This document shows, piece after piece, positions 21,700-32,659 of a DNA stretch of 33,489 nucleotides. Source of the stretch: Schoenoplectus triqueter (Eukaryota; Streptophyta; Magnoliopsida; Poales; Cyperaceae). The stretch lies in assembly GCA_964058805.1 (NCBI GenBank), contig CAXKVV010000210.1:1-33489 (forward strand). Reading direction: 5' to 3'. Numbering within the stretch: position 1 is the first letter of the stretch; every line of letters begins with the position of its first letter. The notes beneath the pieces are model-generated. The model was not told the DNA's origin, did not search any database, and saw only the letters and a list, made by a program, of their open reading frames with translations. The position numbers and the translations under genes are program-made.

Positions 21700-22520
21700 T
21701 ATCCTCCTTGAATGCTTCTTTGTCCTCTTTGCAGTGTTTTTGTCCTCATTACTTTTTATCTTGGGAGAAAATATTGATCATCCCTAAATTATTTATATTT
21801 TCTTCAAAAGGTTTTGGATCCAATCCTTTTGTCAAGATATCCGCTAATTGATCTTCACTCTTCACATATGGAGTTTTAATTTCATTTGATTGATTTTTTT
21901 TCTCGAATGAAGTGGCAATTCACCTCGATGTGCTTTATCCATTCATGAAAGACGAGATTTGATGTTATGTGTGCTTGCAGCTTGATTGTCGCAATATATT
22001 TTCATTGGAGTTTCAACTTTGACATCGAGATCCTCTAGGAATTATTTGATCCATACCAACTCGTTATTCGTTGACACTATGGCTCGATATTCCACTTCGA
22101 CGCTTGATCGAGTCACGATATTTTGTTTCTTGTTTCGCCGTGTGACTAAGTTTCCGCCTATAAATGTGTAAAAATCGGTAGTTGATTTTTATCGTAACTT
22201 CCGGCCCAATCTGCATTGGAATAGCCACAAACATTATTAGAGAAATTTCTTTTCATCCAAATTTCTTTTCCCGAGTGTACCCTTGAGATATCTAAGAATT
22301 TTATTTATTGCTTCTAAATGTGACTTATATCTTCTAAGGGCTCACTATCTTCGGTATTTATTTTATTTTTTCTATTTGTAGGGTTAGAGGCCGGTTTACA
22401 TCCCAATTTATTGGTTTCTTCTAGTAAATCCAAAATATATTTTCTTTGAGAAATAAAAAGATCTTTAGGTGAAAAATAATTTCAATTTCTAAAAAATACT
22501 TTAAGAGACCTATGTCCTTA
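21700..22520 (-). pseudogene. Copia pol remnant (end of RT and RNase H)
   Basis: Reading downward from about 22500, the minus strand shows the LFISQRKYILDLL block that follows the RT core, LGCKP, then ILRYLKGTLG, a GYSNADWAGS segment and an RNase H domain with SSVEVEYRAI (about 22090) and KIYCDNQAA (about 21990). Several frameshifts and stops break the frame. About 70 codons present in the plus-strand relative at 13.7 kb are missing before the ILRYLKG block (near 22345). Similarity to the plus-strand copia remnant extends into the 3' untranslated part (AAGAGGACAAAGAAG). The open frame at 21986-22171 is an antisense shadow of this. Confidence 0.85.
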
Positions 22521-22897
22521 ATATCAAATTATTGTTTTAGTTGCATCTTAACTGTTAAACCATGAAAATTTTGTTAAATAATAATAAAAATTAATGTAAT
22601 AATCACAAATTTTAATTTGAGATTAAGAAGTAATGTAACGCAATAATTAACAAAACTTGAATATACTAATCTAATTTAATCATTTTACGACTCATAAATA
22701 AATAAAGATAAAGCTTGCTTATGACCTTATCGGATGATCAAACTTGTTTACCAGTATGAAACTTGTTGTTTTTTTATTCTTGGCTCTTGATTTTGTCAGT
22801 GCCATGTTGATGCCCAGTCTTTTGTTTGCTGCAGTTTTTGGTTATCTGCAGTCTTGAATGTTGTGAAATTCTTTGAGATGGGTACCTTCTTAAGTCT

Positions 22898-22909
22898 GCT
22901 CTGATACCA
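22898..22909 (-). other. Primer-binding site (tRNA-iMet type)
   Basis: The minus strand reads TGGTATCAGAGC immediately after the 5' LTR. This is the standard copia PBS complementary to initiator tRNA-Met. Confidence 0.95.
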
Positions 22910-23218
22910 TATTGAATTTTTGTATTGAGAGATAGCACACTGAGATGTATGATTGAAAAATGTTTTATTGTATTGAGCTGTATAAATGCTATCGAAAATA
23001 AGAAATATATATTGTTTGTACCAACGGTATAGTAACGGTAATAAATGATAAAAAAAATGAAAAAGTGTACAATCGGTATAACTGTGAAAAAAATGAAAAA
23101 TAATATTTGGATAAAAGCGGTACGTCAGTGTTGCTCTCTGAACATTAAATTAGGTCGATGATGATATGGCTATAAGTTTTGAGGCCCAAAAATCAACCGT
23201 GAGGCTTATTTCTCAACA
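22910..23218 (-). repeat. 5' LTR of the minus-strand copia element
   Basis: Direct copy of 21353-21668 with an internal deletion of a few bases near 22985 and scattered transitions. Its inner end reads TATTGAAT where the other LTR has TGTTGAAT, so the terminal dinucleotide is mutated. Confidence 0.92.
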
Positions 23219-23451
23219 AAACCCAAATTATGTAAGTATAGGTACACAAAAAAATTGTAATAAAATATGTCAGTTATTAATTTGCAAATTGTGAACTATG
23301 AAGTGACAAATAGCGATCAAACTTGTGCAAAATAAAATCGTGTTTTAACTTCACTGTGAAACATAGTCGAATATTTTTGTCATCTAATCTCAATTAAGTG
23401 ATATCAAGAAATAAGAAAACATTATGAAATTGACGCTATAATATTAATAAA

Positions 23452-24240
23452 GGAGAATAACAATTGCACTCCTTATATGCATGACATATTTTCAGATAGT
23501 GTTAATATAAAATATTTTTAAAAAATATTTAATCTCTAACTGAATTTCTGAAACATATATTTTAGGGTAATTATTATTATAAATAATTCTCAAAATTATA
23601 TAAAATTATATTTCTCAATTTATAAAATAATTATATAACTATTTAATAATTTCTTGGAGTTTGTAAAATGCAGGAACCAAATTTAAACAAAAGAATATAT
23701 GCATAAAAATCTCAAGATACGTTAACCTCGTTAGGGTTTCTCTGACCTAACTGTTGCAACAGATCTGCCCAATTTCTCACCGAGTTTGGTATATCTCAAT
23801 ATATGCACATGTCCTCTTCTCCAAAATTGACAATTTTGAATTGTAAAAACCTAGCCATTATTTTCTCTACACTGAACTCTCTATTATACTATTCTGAATT
23901 CAATACTACATTGCAAAACTTCTAAATTTAAGACTATTTTGCAAAACCTTTTAGAGGGTGAGAGAAGTTAGTTCTTGTTTGATCGATGATTGTCCTATTA
24001 CTTGATGTTGGGGACCAGAGATTTATAGTTATAAAGACTTACTTGTTATAGTGACTCCGGCGGATTACGGATCAACGTAGGTTCTATAATAAATTTTAAA
24101 TTTGATACTATATGATATAGATATAACAGTAATAATCGCACTCCTTATTTGCACGCCTCATTTGCACGTAGTGCTAAATGTAAAACACTTAAAAAATATA
24201 TATAGTCTCTAACTCCAGTTCTGAAATATATATTTTTGAA
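23452..24240. repeat. Degenerate direct repeats flanking a complex island
   Basis: About 115 bp at 23452-23568 (AATTGCACTCCTTATATGCA ... AATCTCTAACT..TTTCTGAAA) recur at 24127-24240 (AATCGCACTCCTTATTTGCA ... AGTCTCTAACT..GTTCTGAAA) in the same orientation, strongly diverged. The DNA between is AT-rich, with a more complex segment at 23700-24090 (CTCGTTAGGGTTTCTCTGACC, CGGCGGATTACGGATC). It could be old LTRs around a decayed interior or two copies of a small repeat. No protein similarity was recognised. Confidence 0.4.
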
Positions 24241-25690
24241 AAACATTTATACTTAACATTGTGTGCAAATGTGGTGTACATAGTTTAGTATGCAAAAATA
24301 ATTGCTCAAAAATACAAATATTGTTAATCATGAAAATCCGAACATATTTGAAGTAGAGCCATAAGAAAATTTTGAAGCTCATGGTTCGCTCGATTAGATT
24401 TTTTTTATCGACTGGGTTCAAATTTAATTTTGATATTTTCTTAATGGCTCAACTTGGCTCGGCTAATAATATATCGATATTAAGTTATTTTTATATAGTT
24501 TGGACTATTTAGTTATTATTATATACTAAAAAGTATTTTTTTTGCAAAAATAAATATAAAATTAATAAAATATAGATAAATTAATTAATATAATCGAAAA
24601 AAGATATACTTATTTAGACTAGAATTATATATGATATTGTGAAAATATATTAGTTTTTTTTATTTCATTATAAAGTTAATAAAATATAGATCAATTAGTA
24701 AAATATTAGTTATTTTATCTCTAATTATTTATAATTATATACAAATTAATGTTAAATTATAATAATTGAGCTTGTCTGGAGTTCAAACACAGCTCGAGTT
24801 CGAGCTAATCGGCTCGATTTTAGCTTAAGCTCAATTTTAATTCAAGTTCGATATAGCTCGAGTTTAATTTAATTCGGTGTATTTTTAGCAATAATTTGAA
24901 GGGTTGTGCATGGAGCTTCTTTTCTTCTATCGTGGCAAGTGAGTAAATAAGAAAAGAGGAAAAATAAAGACTCTTATAGCTCAGTAAAGTAAGATGATTG
25001 ATAGACACTTTGATTTCTTTTGCTCCACCAGTAGTTGTCAGTATTAATATTTTCTCTTAGCAATGAAAATCAAATGTAATTGTTGCTTTTATTTTATTCT
25101 TTTGTCTCTATCATTTGTCTCATTATTCATTCCATTCCCATTAATAAAGCTGAAAACTCGAATAATAATTTGGATGGGATTTACCAACAACCAATTATCT
25201 TGATAAATTTTATAATCACAAAAATAAATTACATTTTTAAAATCTACAATTAAAATATAATTATAATTTATAAATGTTTAGGCTCTGTGTGGCTTTAAAC
25301 ATTTGTAATTCCTACAGTTGCTTTCCTTCCGCTTGTTTTTGTATTTAGGTATTTTTAATAAGACCTTATTGAATGCCTTTTCTTGTGTGTTTTTAACCTT
25401 TTTGGACAATCTTTTTTCTAATTAATCTTTGTGAACTAATTTAAAACTAAGAAGATAGTAGATATTATTTGCGACTCACTTTCTGGTTCACATATATTAT
25501 CTGCTATGTCAAGTCCCAAGTTGGCAGACCAAAAAGGTAAATATTTGGTTTTCCCTAAACTAACAAAAATGTAAGACAAAACCATCATACACGTATGTCA
25601 AAATGTAAACACAAAAGGAGTTTCACAATAGACATGAATGCGACTTGCCGACTTGACTTGATGATGCATCTAGAAAGTGGACTTAAGCCC
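24241..25690. other. AT-rich stretch with a GCTCGA-rich degraded repeat
   Basis: At 24330-24480 and 24770-24880 the sequence is enriched in GGCTCG, AGCTCGAG and TTCGAGC words, which recur in a common but poorly defined plant repeat. The part between is almost pure A/T. The rest (24880-25690) shows no feature. Open frames here are low-complexity and not gene-like. Confidence 0.4.
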
Positions 25691-25990
25691 GAAACAGAAA
25701 CAGTAATTGGAAAAGATATTACAAAAAAAAGAGGAAGTGGGCCCAGATGGTCTAGAGAAAGCAATTAAGGAAGAGTTTTCTCTGACCCATAAGGCCATAA
25801 CTGCGTCCACATGGGCAACCAGATCACCCCCTATTTATTCTTCCCAGCCCCACAATGCCCCCCCCCCCCCCTTTGACACATTGCAATTTACAATTATGAT
25901 GTATTTTGCACCAATACGCAATAACGTGTCTACCGTCTACCACAGATTTGGTCTCCTCGTCCTCGCTCACAGTTATGTGCACTAGTCATG
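25691..25990. other. Complex non-coding island with a C14 tract
   Basis: This segment is richer in G/C and of higher complexity than its surroundings. It includes a run of 14 C (25858-25871), preceded by CCCCCTATTTATTCTTCCC, which could act as a TATA-type core. The 92-codon frame at 25707-25985 reads through the homopolymer and has no recognised domain. I regard it as a chance frame. Function unknown. Confidence 0.35.
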
Positions 25991-27872
25991 GCTACAAAGT
26001 TCGAAGTAACCTTTACATATAAGAGTTGTTTGCGTAAAAGTGAAGAATAAATATGATAATGATGATTATAGAATTTACTTGTGCGAAGATGTAGTTTCAA
26101 TTTTCCGTAGAGACAATCTATAGAAATAAGAATCATGTCAGGGATCCTTAATTAAAAAATATGACGTATTCTGCAACTAGAAAATTATCAGTAGATTGAA
26201 AAAGCATCACTTTTATTTTAAGATTTTCCCCGTCTATATATTCCGTGAGTACGCATCACTTATTTTTATACATAATTTTAACTTAATACTCTTTTAAGGT
26301 CTACTTTTACATTTCATCTAAAGTTTAGTTAGTTAATTTGTTTTTCTGCAATTGCAATCATTATTTAATAGAGCATCTCCATCCTTCCAATTACAGAATT
26401 TGACTTTATTTGTCAATTTCCATATTATAACAATTCTATTGAATATTAATTTCAGATCCGTTTTATCCCATAACTAATTGCTAGTTTGCTGACATGACAT
26501 TTTCTAATTAATAAAAAATAATATTTTACAATTGTGAAGATGGAAAATTGTCATACCATTTGGGGGGGATTACTTGTCCTGATCGAAATCCAAATTAACA
26601 TGTATCCCATTTAATTAAAATTTTTTCTTCTTTCTATATAAAGTATCGATAATTTGGGTCAACAGCTTTATTATGTAATTCTTCTTTTTATGCTAATAGA
26701 AAATGTTAGAAATATACGATTATTGATATCGTGTTGGATATCAAACTTTATTATTTAGGTTAAATGATTTTTTTTATGTCAACAGCTTTAATATGTAATT
26801 CACTTTGTACATTATTTCTATTATTCAGCTTATATATCATTGATATGAATATTAACTAATTGGATTTGACAAATATCCTATTGTGAAAATATTTATATTT
26901 TGACAAATACACAAACACATCAAAAAAATATACTTATAATCTCCAAATTTTCTATTTGCGCTTCTCAATAATTATTTATATAAAAATTTTGTGGAATACA
27001 ATTTTTTTTATTTTTTAGAGTTTTCTAAGTATTTATTTTGAATTGTTGAAAAATCATCTCAAAAAAATATTTTTTTAAAAATCCAAAAAGTTATCTGATA
27101 ATTTATTGAATTCACATATGGATATTAATTAGTATTTCGTCACAAAGACGCAATTGAAATTTAGGATAAATTTGGCAAAAGAATATTATGCTTTTAACTA
27201 ATTTTTGCTCTTAAAAAACATGTATATCAGACGTAAAAATACAATTGGGTCAAATGTAATATACATCTATTATTTTATCTACAAATATTATAAATATAAT
27301 ACACTATATATAAATAAACTTTAAGAAAGGAGGGTCGATCCTATTTAACTCAAGTGTATCAGCCCATATTTCTCGTAATACTATTCTTCTATTAAAAAGT
27401 TCGGTACTTCAGTGTATCATTTTAAGTTTGACCAAGTATCTAGTAAATATAACAATATTGAAGGAAGCAATCGGCTTACTGGTCCAAATTGATCCGAAGT
27501 TTGACCAAGTCTAGAAATACAAATGCTGAATTACTTGATCTAGATCATAATTTCACCATAACTTTTGTCGGCATATGTGATAAAAAAATGGGTCTTAAAC
27601 ATTGTATTTGGTTTTGCTCCTCACACCCTAATTTTGGCAGTAGGAGGCCTTAAAGATGGCATCCAACTTCAACGGTATTTAAATTTGATGGTACGATATA
27701 GTAAATGTAATGATGCATGTTAAAAAGCTAGGGTGGAAAAAAAACTCATGACACATGATCCCTCACGATATATTTAGGATTAGTTCCAATTTTACTCGCT
27801 CGTAGTGAACTGAGCAACTAACGAGTATTGACTCATTAAACTATCAATTTATTATTATGAGTGGATATCTAT
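25991..27872. other. AT-rich intergenic stretch
   Basis: No gene recognised. A 25-bp direct repeat (GTCAACAGCTTTAATATGTA and variant) occurs at about 26658 and 26778, 120 bp apart. TGTTAGAAATATACGAT at 26705 resembles a copia LTR start, but no end or partner was found. Confidence 0.4.
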
Positions 27873-28235
27873 TAACAATGGGTTATTTTGATAACCTTGA
27901 TAATGGATTTCTAAATAAATACAAAAAAAATCTTTAAAATGATTTTTTTTTATAGATGTGTTCTTCTACTTTTAGATTAATGGTCATTCAAATTTCATAT
28001 AATTTAATTACCGTTTGATAGTCCATAAAAAATCATCAAACTTTCATATAATTTGTAATTATTCTAATTTAACAGTCTTTGATGGACTATTAAATGATAA
28101 TGAAATTGCATGAAATTTGAATGACCATCAATTTAAAAGTAGAAGAAAACATCAATAATTCTTTTTCATTTTTAAAATTTATTTTTATTTATTTAGAGGT
28201 CCATCGTCAAGATTATCAAAATAAACCATTGTCAA
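27873..28235. mobile_element. Foldback/MITE-like element, imperfect arms of about 154 bp
   Basis: The left arm (27873-28026) and right arm (28081-28235) are inverted copies separated by about 54 bp. Shared blocks include ACAATGGGTTATTTTGATAA / TTATCAAAATAAACCATTGT at the ends, TTCTTCTACTTTTA, ATGGTCATTCAAATTTCAT and TAGTCCAT next to the loop. Identity is roughly 80% by eye, so it is older than the foldback at 19.2 kb and unrelated in sequence. No clear target duplication; superfamily unassigned. Confidence 0.75.
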
Positions 28236-30179
28236 CTGATCCCTTCTCTATTATTATTTATATAACGTTATTGTAATTTTAGTATATTTTATAAGTTATA
28301 TTATGATATGTATAAAATTATTATATAAAAATATGTGTAGAAATATATTTCTATTTGTTCTTATTAATTTTTACATAAAATTAATAGCTATTATATTTTA
28401 ACTTTCCATCATGTGCCAAACGTACTCTAATAAGAACGGTCTGAAATAAAAAAAAATGTTACTGAACATTAAAATCAGCTGCGGGATCAAACAAGAGAGA
28501 GGGGTATAAGATGACCGTAGTAACTAAATTTATAAACGTAAAATTTGTATTTTTTTTTATTTACCATCTCTTTTGAATTATTGTTCTAATTGACTCCATC
28601 AAACAATTTTTGATGGAAACTACAATTATGTAGCCTTATGATCAAGTATATGATGTCGATGCAAAAAAAATATATTCCTAATAATCTTGAATAGACGTTG
28701 TAATATTAAATTTTAGAAAAGAAGATGTGAAAAAAATAAAAAGTGAAAAGAATAAAATAATGCAAAGACGTTGGGTCCCAATGTTAAAGTTGACTTGTTA
28801 CATGAAAATAGACCATTTTGTCCCTATTAAATAGATTTCTTTTTACTTCCGCCACCGCAAAATATTTTAATTGAACAGTCACTACATTTGATAACCTCCG
28901 GATAGAGTGCAAATGAGTCGAGTTGATGTAGTGGTTTAATTCACGTTCGTTTTATGAAGATATAAGTCTGAGTTCGTGAAATATTATGAGCAGAAAAATT
29001 TAATTTGTCATGTTTTGAACTAGTTCATGAGTTACTTGATGAATCAATGTATATGTATTAACTCAGTTTGATATATTTATAAACTATAAAGTATAAAAGT
29101 TGATATATCAATAAATTATACTTTTAACAATATCTTTCTGCACTAATTTAAATGAATAAACTGATAAAATACTATCAAATTAGATATATGAATCGAGTAA
29201 TGAGCAAGTAATAAGTATCTTAATCTGCTGAGATAGTGAGAGAAAATGAGAGAATAGCTATTTAGTTAGAGTTCGACGGAAAAAATAATATATAAATTAT
29301 TGTTACTCGAGTCGAACCGAATCAACTCAAATTACGACTCAACTCAAATTCAGCTCATTGAGCTACCAAATTAGATTAAATAAAATCAAATTAGCTCAAA
29401 TCCATGAGCCTCAAAGTTTTTTTTATACTGCTATACTTCTTTAATGATTATGTAAATTTCAATGTTTAGAAAAGAAGACTCAAAGTAAAAAAGAGTAAAA
29501 TAATTACAGACTTTGAGTTTCAATGCATGAGTTGACTATGTGATATGTATGATTTTGATCCTCTGTTGCACAATTCTATGCAGCTTAGTATGTAAATCAT
29601 TAAATCATTTTGGGTTTTGTGTAAAATTGAATCACGACAAAATTCAACGGTTCGTGCCACTTTGAATCACAAAAAAATCGTGATATGTATGTAGACCATT
29701 TTACATGATCAGTCTCGCATTGAAAGGTACAACTGTTGTGGTTGACTTCTTCACCATGTATTTCTATTTCAGTAGACTATTGTCTTTAATTCCCCTTTCT
29801 TCTAGGAAAATGTGGAAATAATTTTAAGCTTGTGTTTCTCGAATTCTCTGCCTAGGAATTAATCACAAGGGAAATTTAGCTAGTAAAACTTCCATTTGTG
29901 CCCTCGAAAAAATATCTTACTGCCTCCATGACTCCTCCCATATGGTATATTAAAAAAATATTCTTCAAACTATATGGAGTTTCAAGCTGTGTGCAAACTA
30001 GAAAAACTAGTCCACTTACATTGTTCAGAACAGCTAAAATCCAAAAAAAAAATTATAATGAATAGGAAATTCAGGAATTTTGCACATGCTATCTTATTTT
30101 ATTTGAATATTCATCTAAGTTATCTTAAATTTACTGTGACATTGACAGAGATATTATTTAAAAATAGGTATTAAATGGG
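28236..30179. other. AT-rich stretch with degraded TCGAG-type repeat
   Basis: At 28910-29060 and 29260-29410 words like GAGTCGAGTTGATG, CTCGAGTCGAACCGAATC and CAACTCAAATT recur, the decayed counterpart of the repeat near 24.4-24.9 kb. The rest, including the open frames at 29974-30174, shows no recognisable gene features. Confidence 0.4.
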
Positions 30180-30500
30180 AAAACTTTATCGTTCCATGTG
30201 CGTCTTTGCCACCTTCCTCATAGACGGCCTATTCGTGTGTATAAAAAACCGCAGCAAAATTTTAATATGAAAAAGAAGAAAAATAGAGAAAATCCACAGA
30301 AAATTTAGACTCCGTTGCTCTCCTCTGTGATTTGCATTGGCATTTCTACAGTGTGCTGAGTCCTTGCTGTCAACAACTATGTATGAGCCTATGAGTTCTT
30401 GCTCATGTAGGGCCCACTTATTCAAGTATATTTTCAGTAGTATACATCACACCATTTGTAGCGTGTGCACCTGCCACGGAAAACCCAAGTTGCAATAAAT
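30180..30500 (+). promoter_or_regulatory. Promoter-like island with TATA motif
   Basis: This is a complex, less AT-rich segment. GTATAAAAAACCGC (about 30238-30251) is a good TATA-like box. It is followed by an A-rich leader and then CTCCGTTGCTCTCCTCTGTG (30311-30330). No sizeable plus-strand open frame follows, so a product cannot be named. It could be a decayed gene start, a non-coding transcript or chance. Confidence 0.2.
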
Positions 30501-30670
30501 TGACCTTGTCTTCTCTAGAATAGTTTTTGGAAGAATCAATCACTGTGTAATACTTATCATATGCGCACCATCAAGGATTTGACTCATCTGAGATTCTGAT
30601 TATGAATAGTTTAAATTTAATGCTTCAAATTCAGCGTATATAATAAAATTATAATATTTTTTATGGAGAT

Positions 30671-30850
30671 GTGAGAGATATAAAATTGTATAGGTTAGGT
30701 AAGAGATATTATGTGATGTATGATGTGAGAGATATTTGATAATCTTAATATGATTAGTTAGTTAGATAATTAAATAGTTAGATCATTAGTTTATAAATGG
30801 AGAGTTGATCATTATAATCAATCATCTCAAAAATAATAAAAATTATTATC
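30671..30850 (+). mobile_element. Possible solo LTR or LTR fragment
   Basis: TGTGAGAGATAT occurs at 30673 and 30725. It is followed by tandem TTAGTTAGATAATTAAATAG-type repeats, a TATA-like TTTATAAATGG (about 30791) and ATCATTATAATCAATCATCT, then AATAAAAATTATTATCA. This order (repeats, TATA, short leader, polyadenylation-like signal, CA end) resembles plant copia LTRs. No second copy or target duplication was found. Confidence 0.3.
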
Positions 30851-31860
30851 ATTTTTTTTCTTCCCTCTCTTTCTCTAACCCTATCAGAGAATTCTAAAAA
30901 AATGTTATAGAAGTTGTGATACTAATCTAATAATATAATTGGTGATTTGTCAAAATTCCTTTTCCTCGTGACTTGAGAATCTGAAAATAAACTATCCGGA
31001 GAAAGATAGTGAATTAAGAGATTGGTTAGGAGAGTTTCAGACTGATAGAATGCTCGATTTACTATTTTTTTATGTTTTTAATTTTTTATAGAAATGGTTT
31101 CTTTATAGTTTTTTTCTTTTTCTTTTGATAAAAACAGGCCGGATACTAATGCTTCTTTATAGCAATTTCCTACTTAAATTTTCAGTGCAGGCGCAATTAA
31201 TGAATAAACTGAATCCTAGTTCCCCCCTTCTTTTGTACATATTGCATCACTACATATTGTCATTTTAGGAAAATAATTCCAGAGGAGTCGGACACAAAAC
31301 AAAAGTGAGCATGACTTACGTTACGTAGAAGAGCATGCAGCTGAACTTTCCACAGAACATCACGGGTGTAATAAATATAGTAACTGCATCTTGTGATATG
31401 TATAGGCTGTGAAGAATTAACTATACTGTTTGCAACTTGGATGGATATTTTTAATTTCCTGTACTTCACATGTGCAATTGAAAGATACATAACATCTTGT
31501 TCTAGTCACTTAAAATTTGTCTCTGGTTCCAGTTCCAGTATATATTATTATATAAAAAATTCATTAAAATAGTATATTTTACTGCTGCTAGACATTTTTG
31601 TACTAATGAGTCATGACAAGTGCCTGTCAATGATTCTGTGGCCTGTGGGAAGACCACTGCAAGTCAATGCACTCTTCTTATGTTCGGATTCTACATCTTT
31701 GTGACTCTTCCACAATCCTTATCTTTTTCTTGGTTGAATAAGATTAATTAATACTAAGTGATGCTAATTATATATTGTCTTCAGAAGAATAGTTATCTTG
31801 CCATACATGCATGGATTATTTGGACATACCGTGTCCTGCACCCAATTAATGGGCAATGGC
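30851..31860. other. Intergenic stretch, no gene recognised
   Basis: The sequence is mixed AT-rich and moderately complex (31580-31720 is the least AT-rich part). The minus-strand open frame at 31260-31490 has no recognised domain or gene context. Nothing else can be supported. Confidence 0.4.
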
Positions 31861-31864
31861 CAAT

Positions 31865-32290
31865 CACTATCACAAATTCTTTTTAGCATGGGTTATATAA
31901 AGGATTTAGTATCAGTCATACAACTGATTCTAAAACTACGCGGTGCTAAAAATTATAAAAATTAACGCTAAAATACGGTGCTGGAATGGTATTGACTTTG
32001 ATATTTAGAGTCAGTTTTTAGCTAATAACCAGCTCTAAAAGAATTCCTTTAGAGCCGATTATAATTCAAAAATCAGCTCTAAAGTTATTGCTTTAGAACC
32101 TCTTATTTCAAAAAACTGACTTAACTTTAGAGCTTTAGAGCCTCTCTTTTTTTTTAAAAAAAAATTCAGTTTTAATTTAATTATTAGAAGTTTTTTTTTT
32201 GAAAAACCGATTTTAATTTAATTCTAGAAACGGTTTCACTACAATCGGCATTAATTTATTTTCTCGACGATTTTAAGTAAAATCGGCTTT
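31865..32290. mobile_element. CACTA-type subterminal repeat region
   Basis: Between about 32004 and 32142 the 10-mer AGCTCTAAAG or its complement CTTTAGAGCC occurs at least seven times in both orientations, at about 32004, 32031, 32048, 32075, 32090, 32125 and 32132. Clustered short motifs in both orientations are the signature of CACTA (En/Spm) subterminal transposase-binding regions. CACTA strings occur at 31865 (CACTATCACAA) and 32237 (CACTACAATCGGC). The second, followed by the palindrome CGATTTTAAGTAAAATCG (32268-32285), looks more like a real CACTA terminus. Either could be the element end belonging to the transposase remnant downstream. Confidence 0.5.
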
Positions 32291-32659
32291 AAATTTAAAT
32301 ATATATATATTAAAATTTAGATTATTTTCAGTGGCTAACCCATTTTTCTAACTCTATATACATATATATATATATATAATAATAATAAAAACATGTAAAA
32401 AATAAAATATTTTAACATAATAAATAATAACACAAATAATTAGTAATAAATAATAGCTAAAAATATATATTACAAAATATTTATAAATAACACAAGTTAT
32501 GAAATAAAAGAAAAATTAAATCAAACATGGGACACAATGTAATTTACAATCATCTTCTTAATTTCTGCAATATATTTTTGTGAATAATATTGCGGAGTTG
32601 ACTCGATAACATGTAAAAATAAATAAAAATTCTATTAGTTTGATTAACTAAAAAAATAT

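Larger units (their letters stand above)
21353..23218 (-). mobile_element. Deleted Ty1/copia retrotransposon, complete ends
   Basis: Both LTRs, PBS, polypurine tract and target duplication are visible. AAACC lies at 21348-21352 and at 23219-23223. The element reads on the minus strand: 5' LTR 22910-23218, PBS 22898-22909, internal part, PPT 21669-21682, 3' LTR 21353-21668. The internal part is only about 1.24 kb and keeps just the end of RT plus RNase H. Gag, protease, integrase and most of RT are absent, so it is a defective, non-autonomous copy. LTR identity is roughly 90% by eye, with mostly transitions plus a small indel, so it is not recent. Confidence 0.92.

Noticed and set aside
25707..25985. 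92-codon frame with a proline run
   Set aside because: The run comes from the C14 homopolymer; no domain, no splice context, and the length depends on an error-prone tract.
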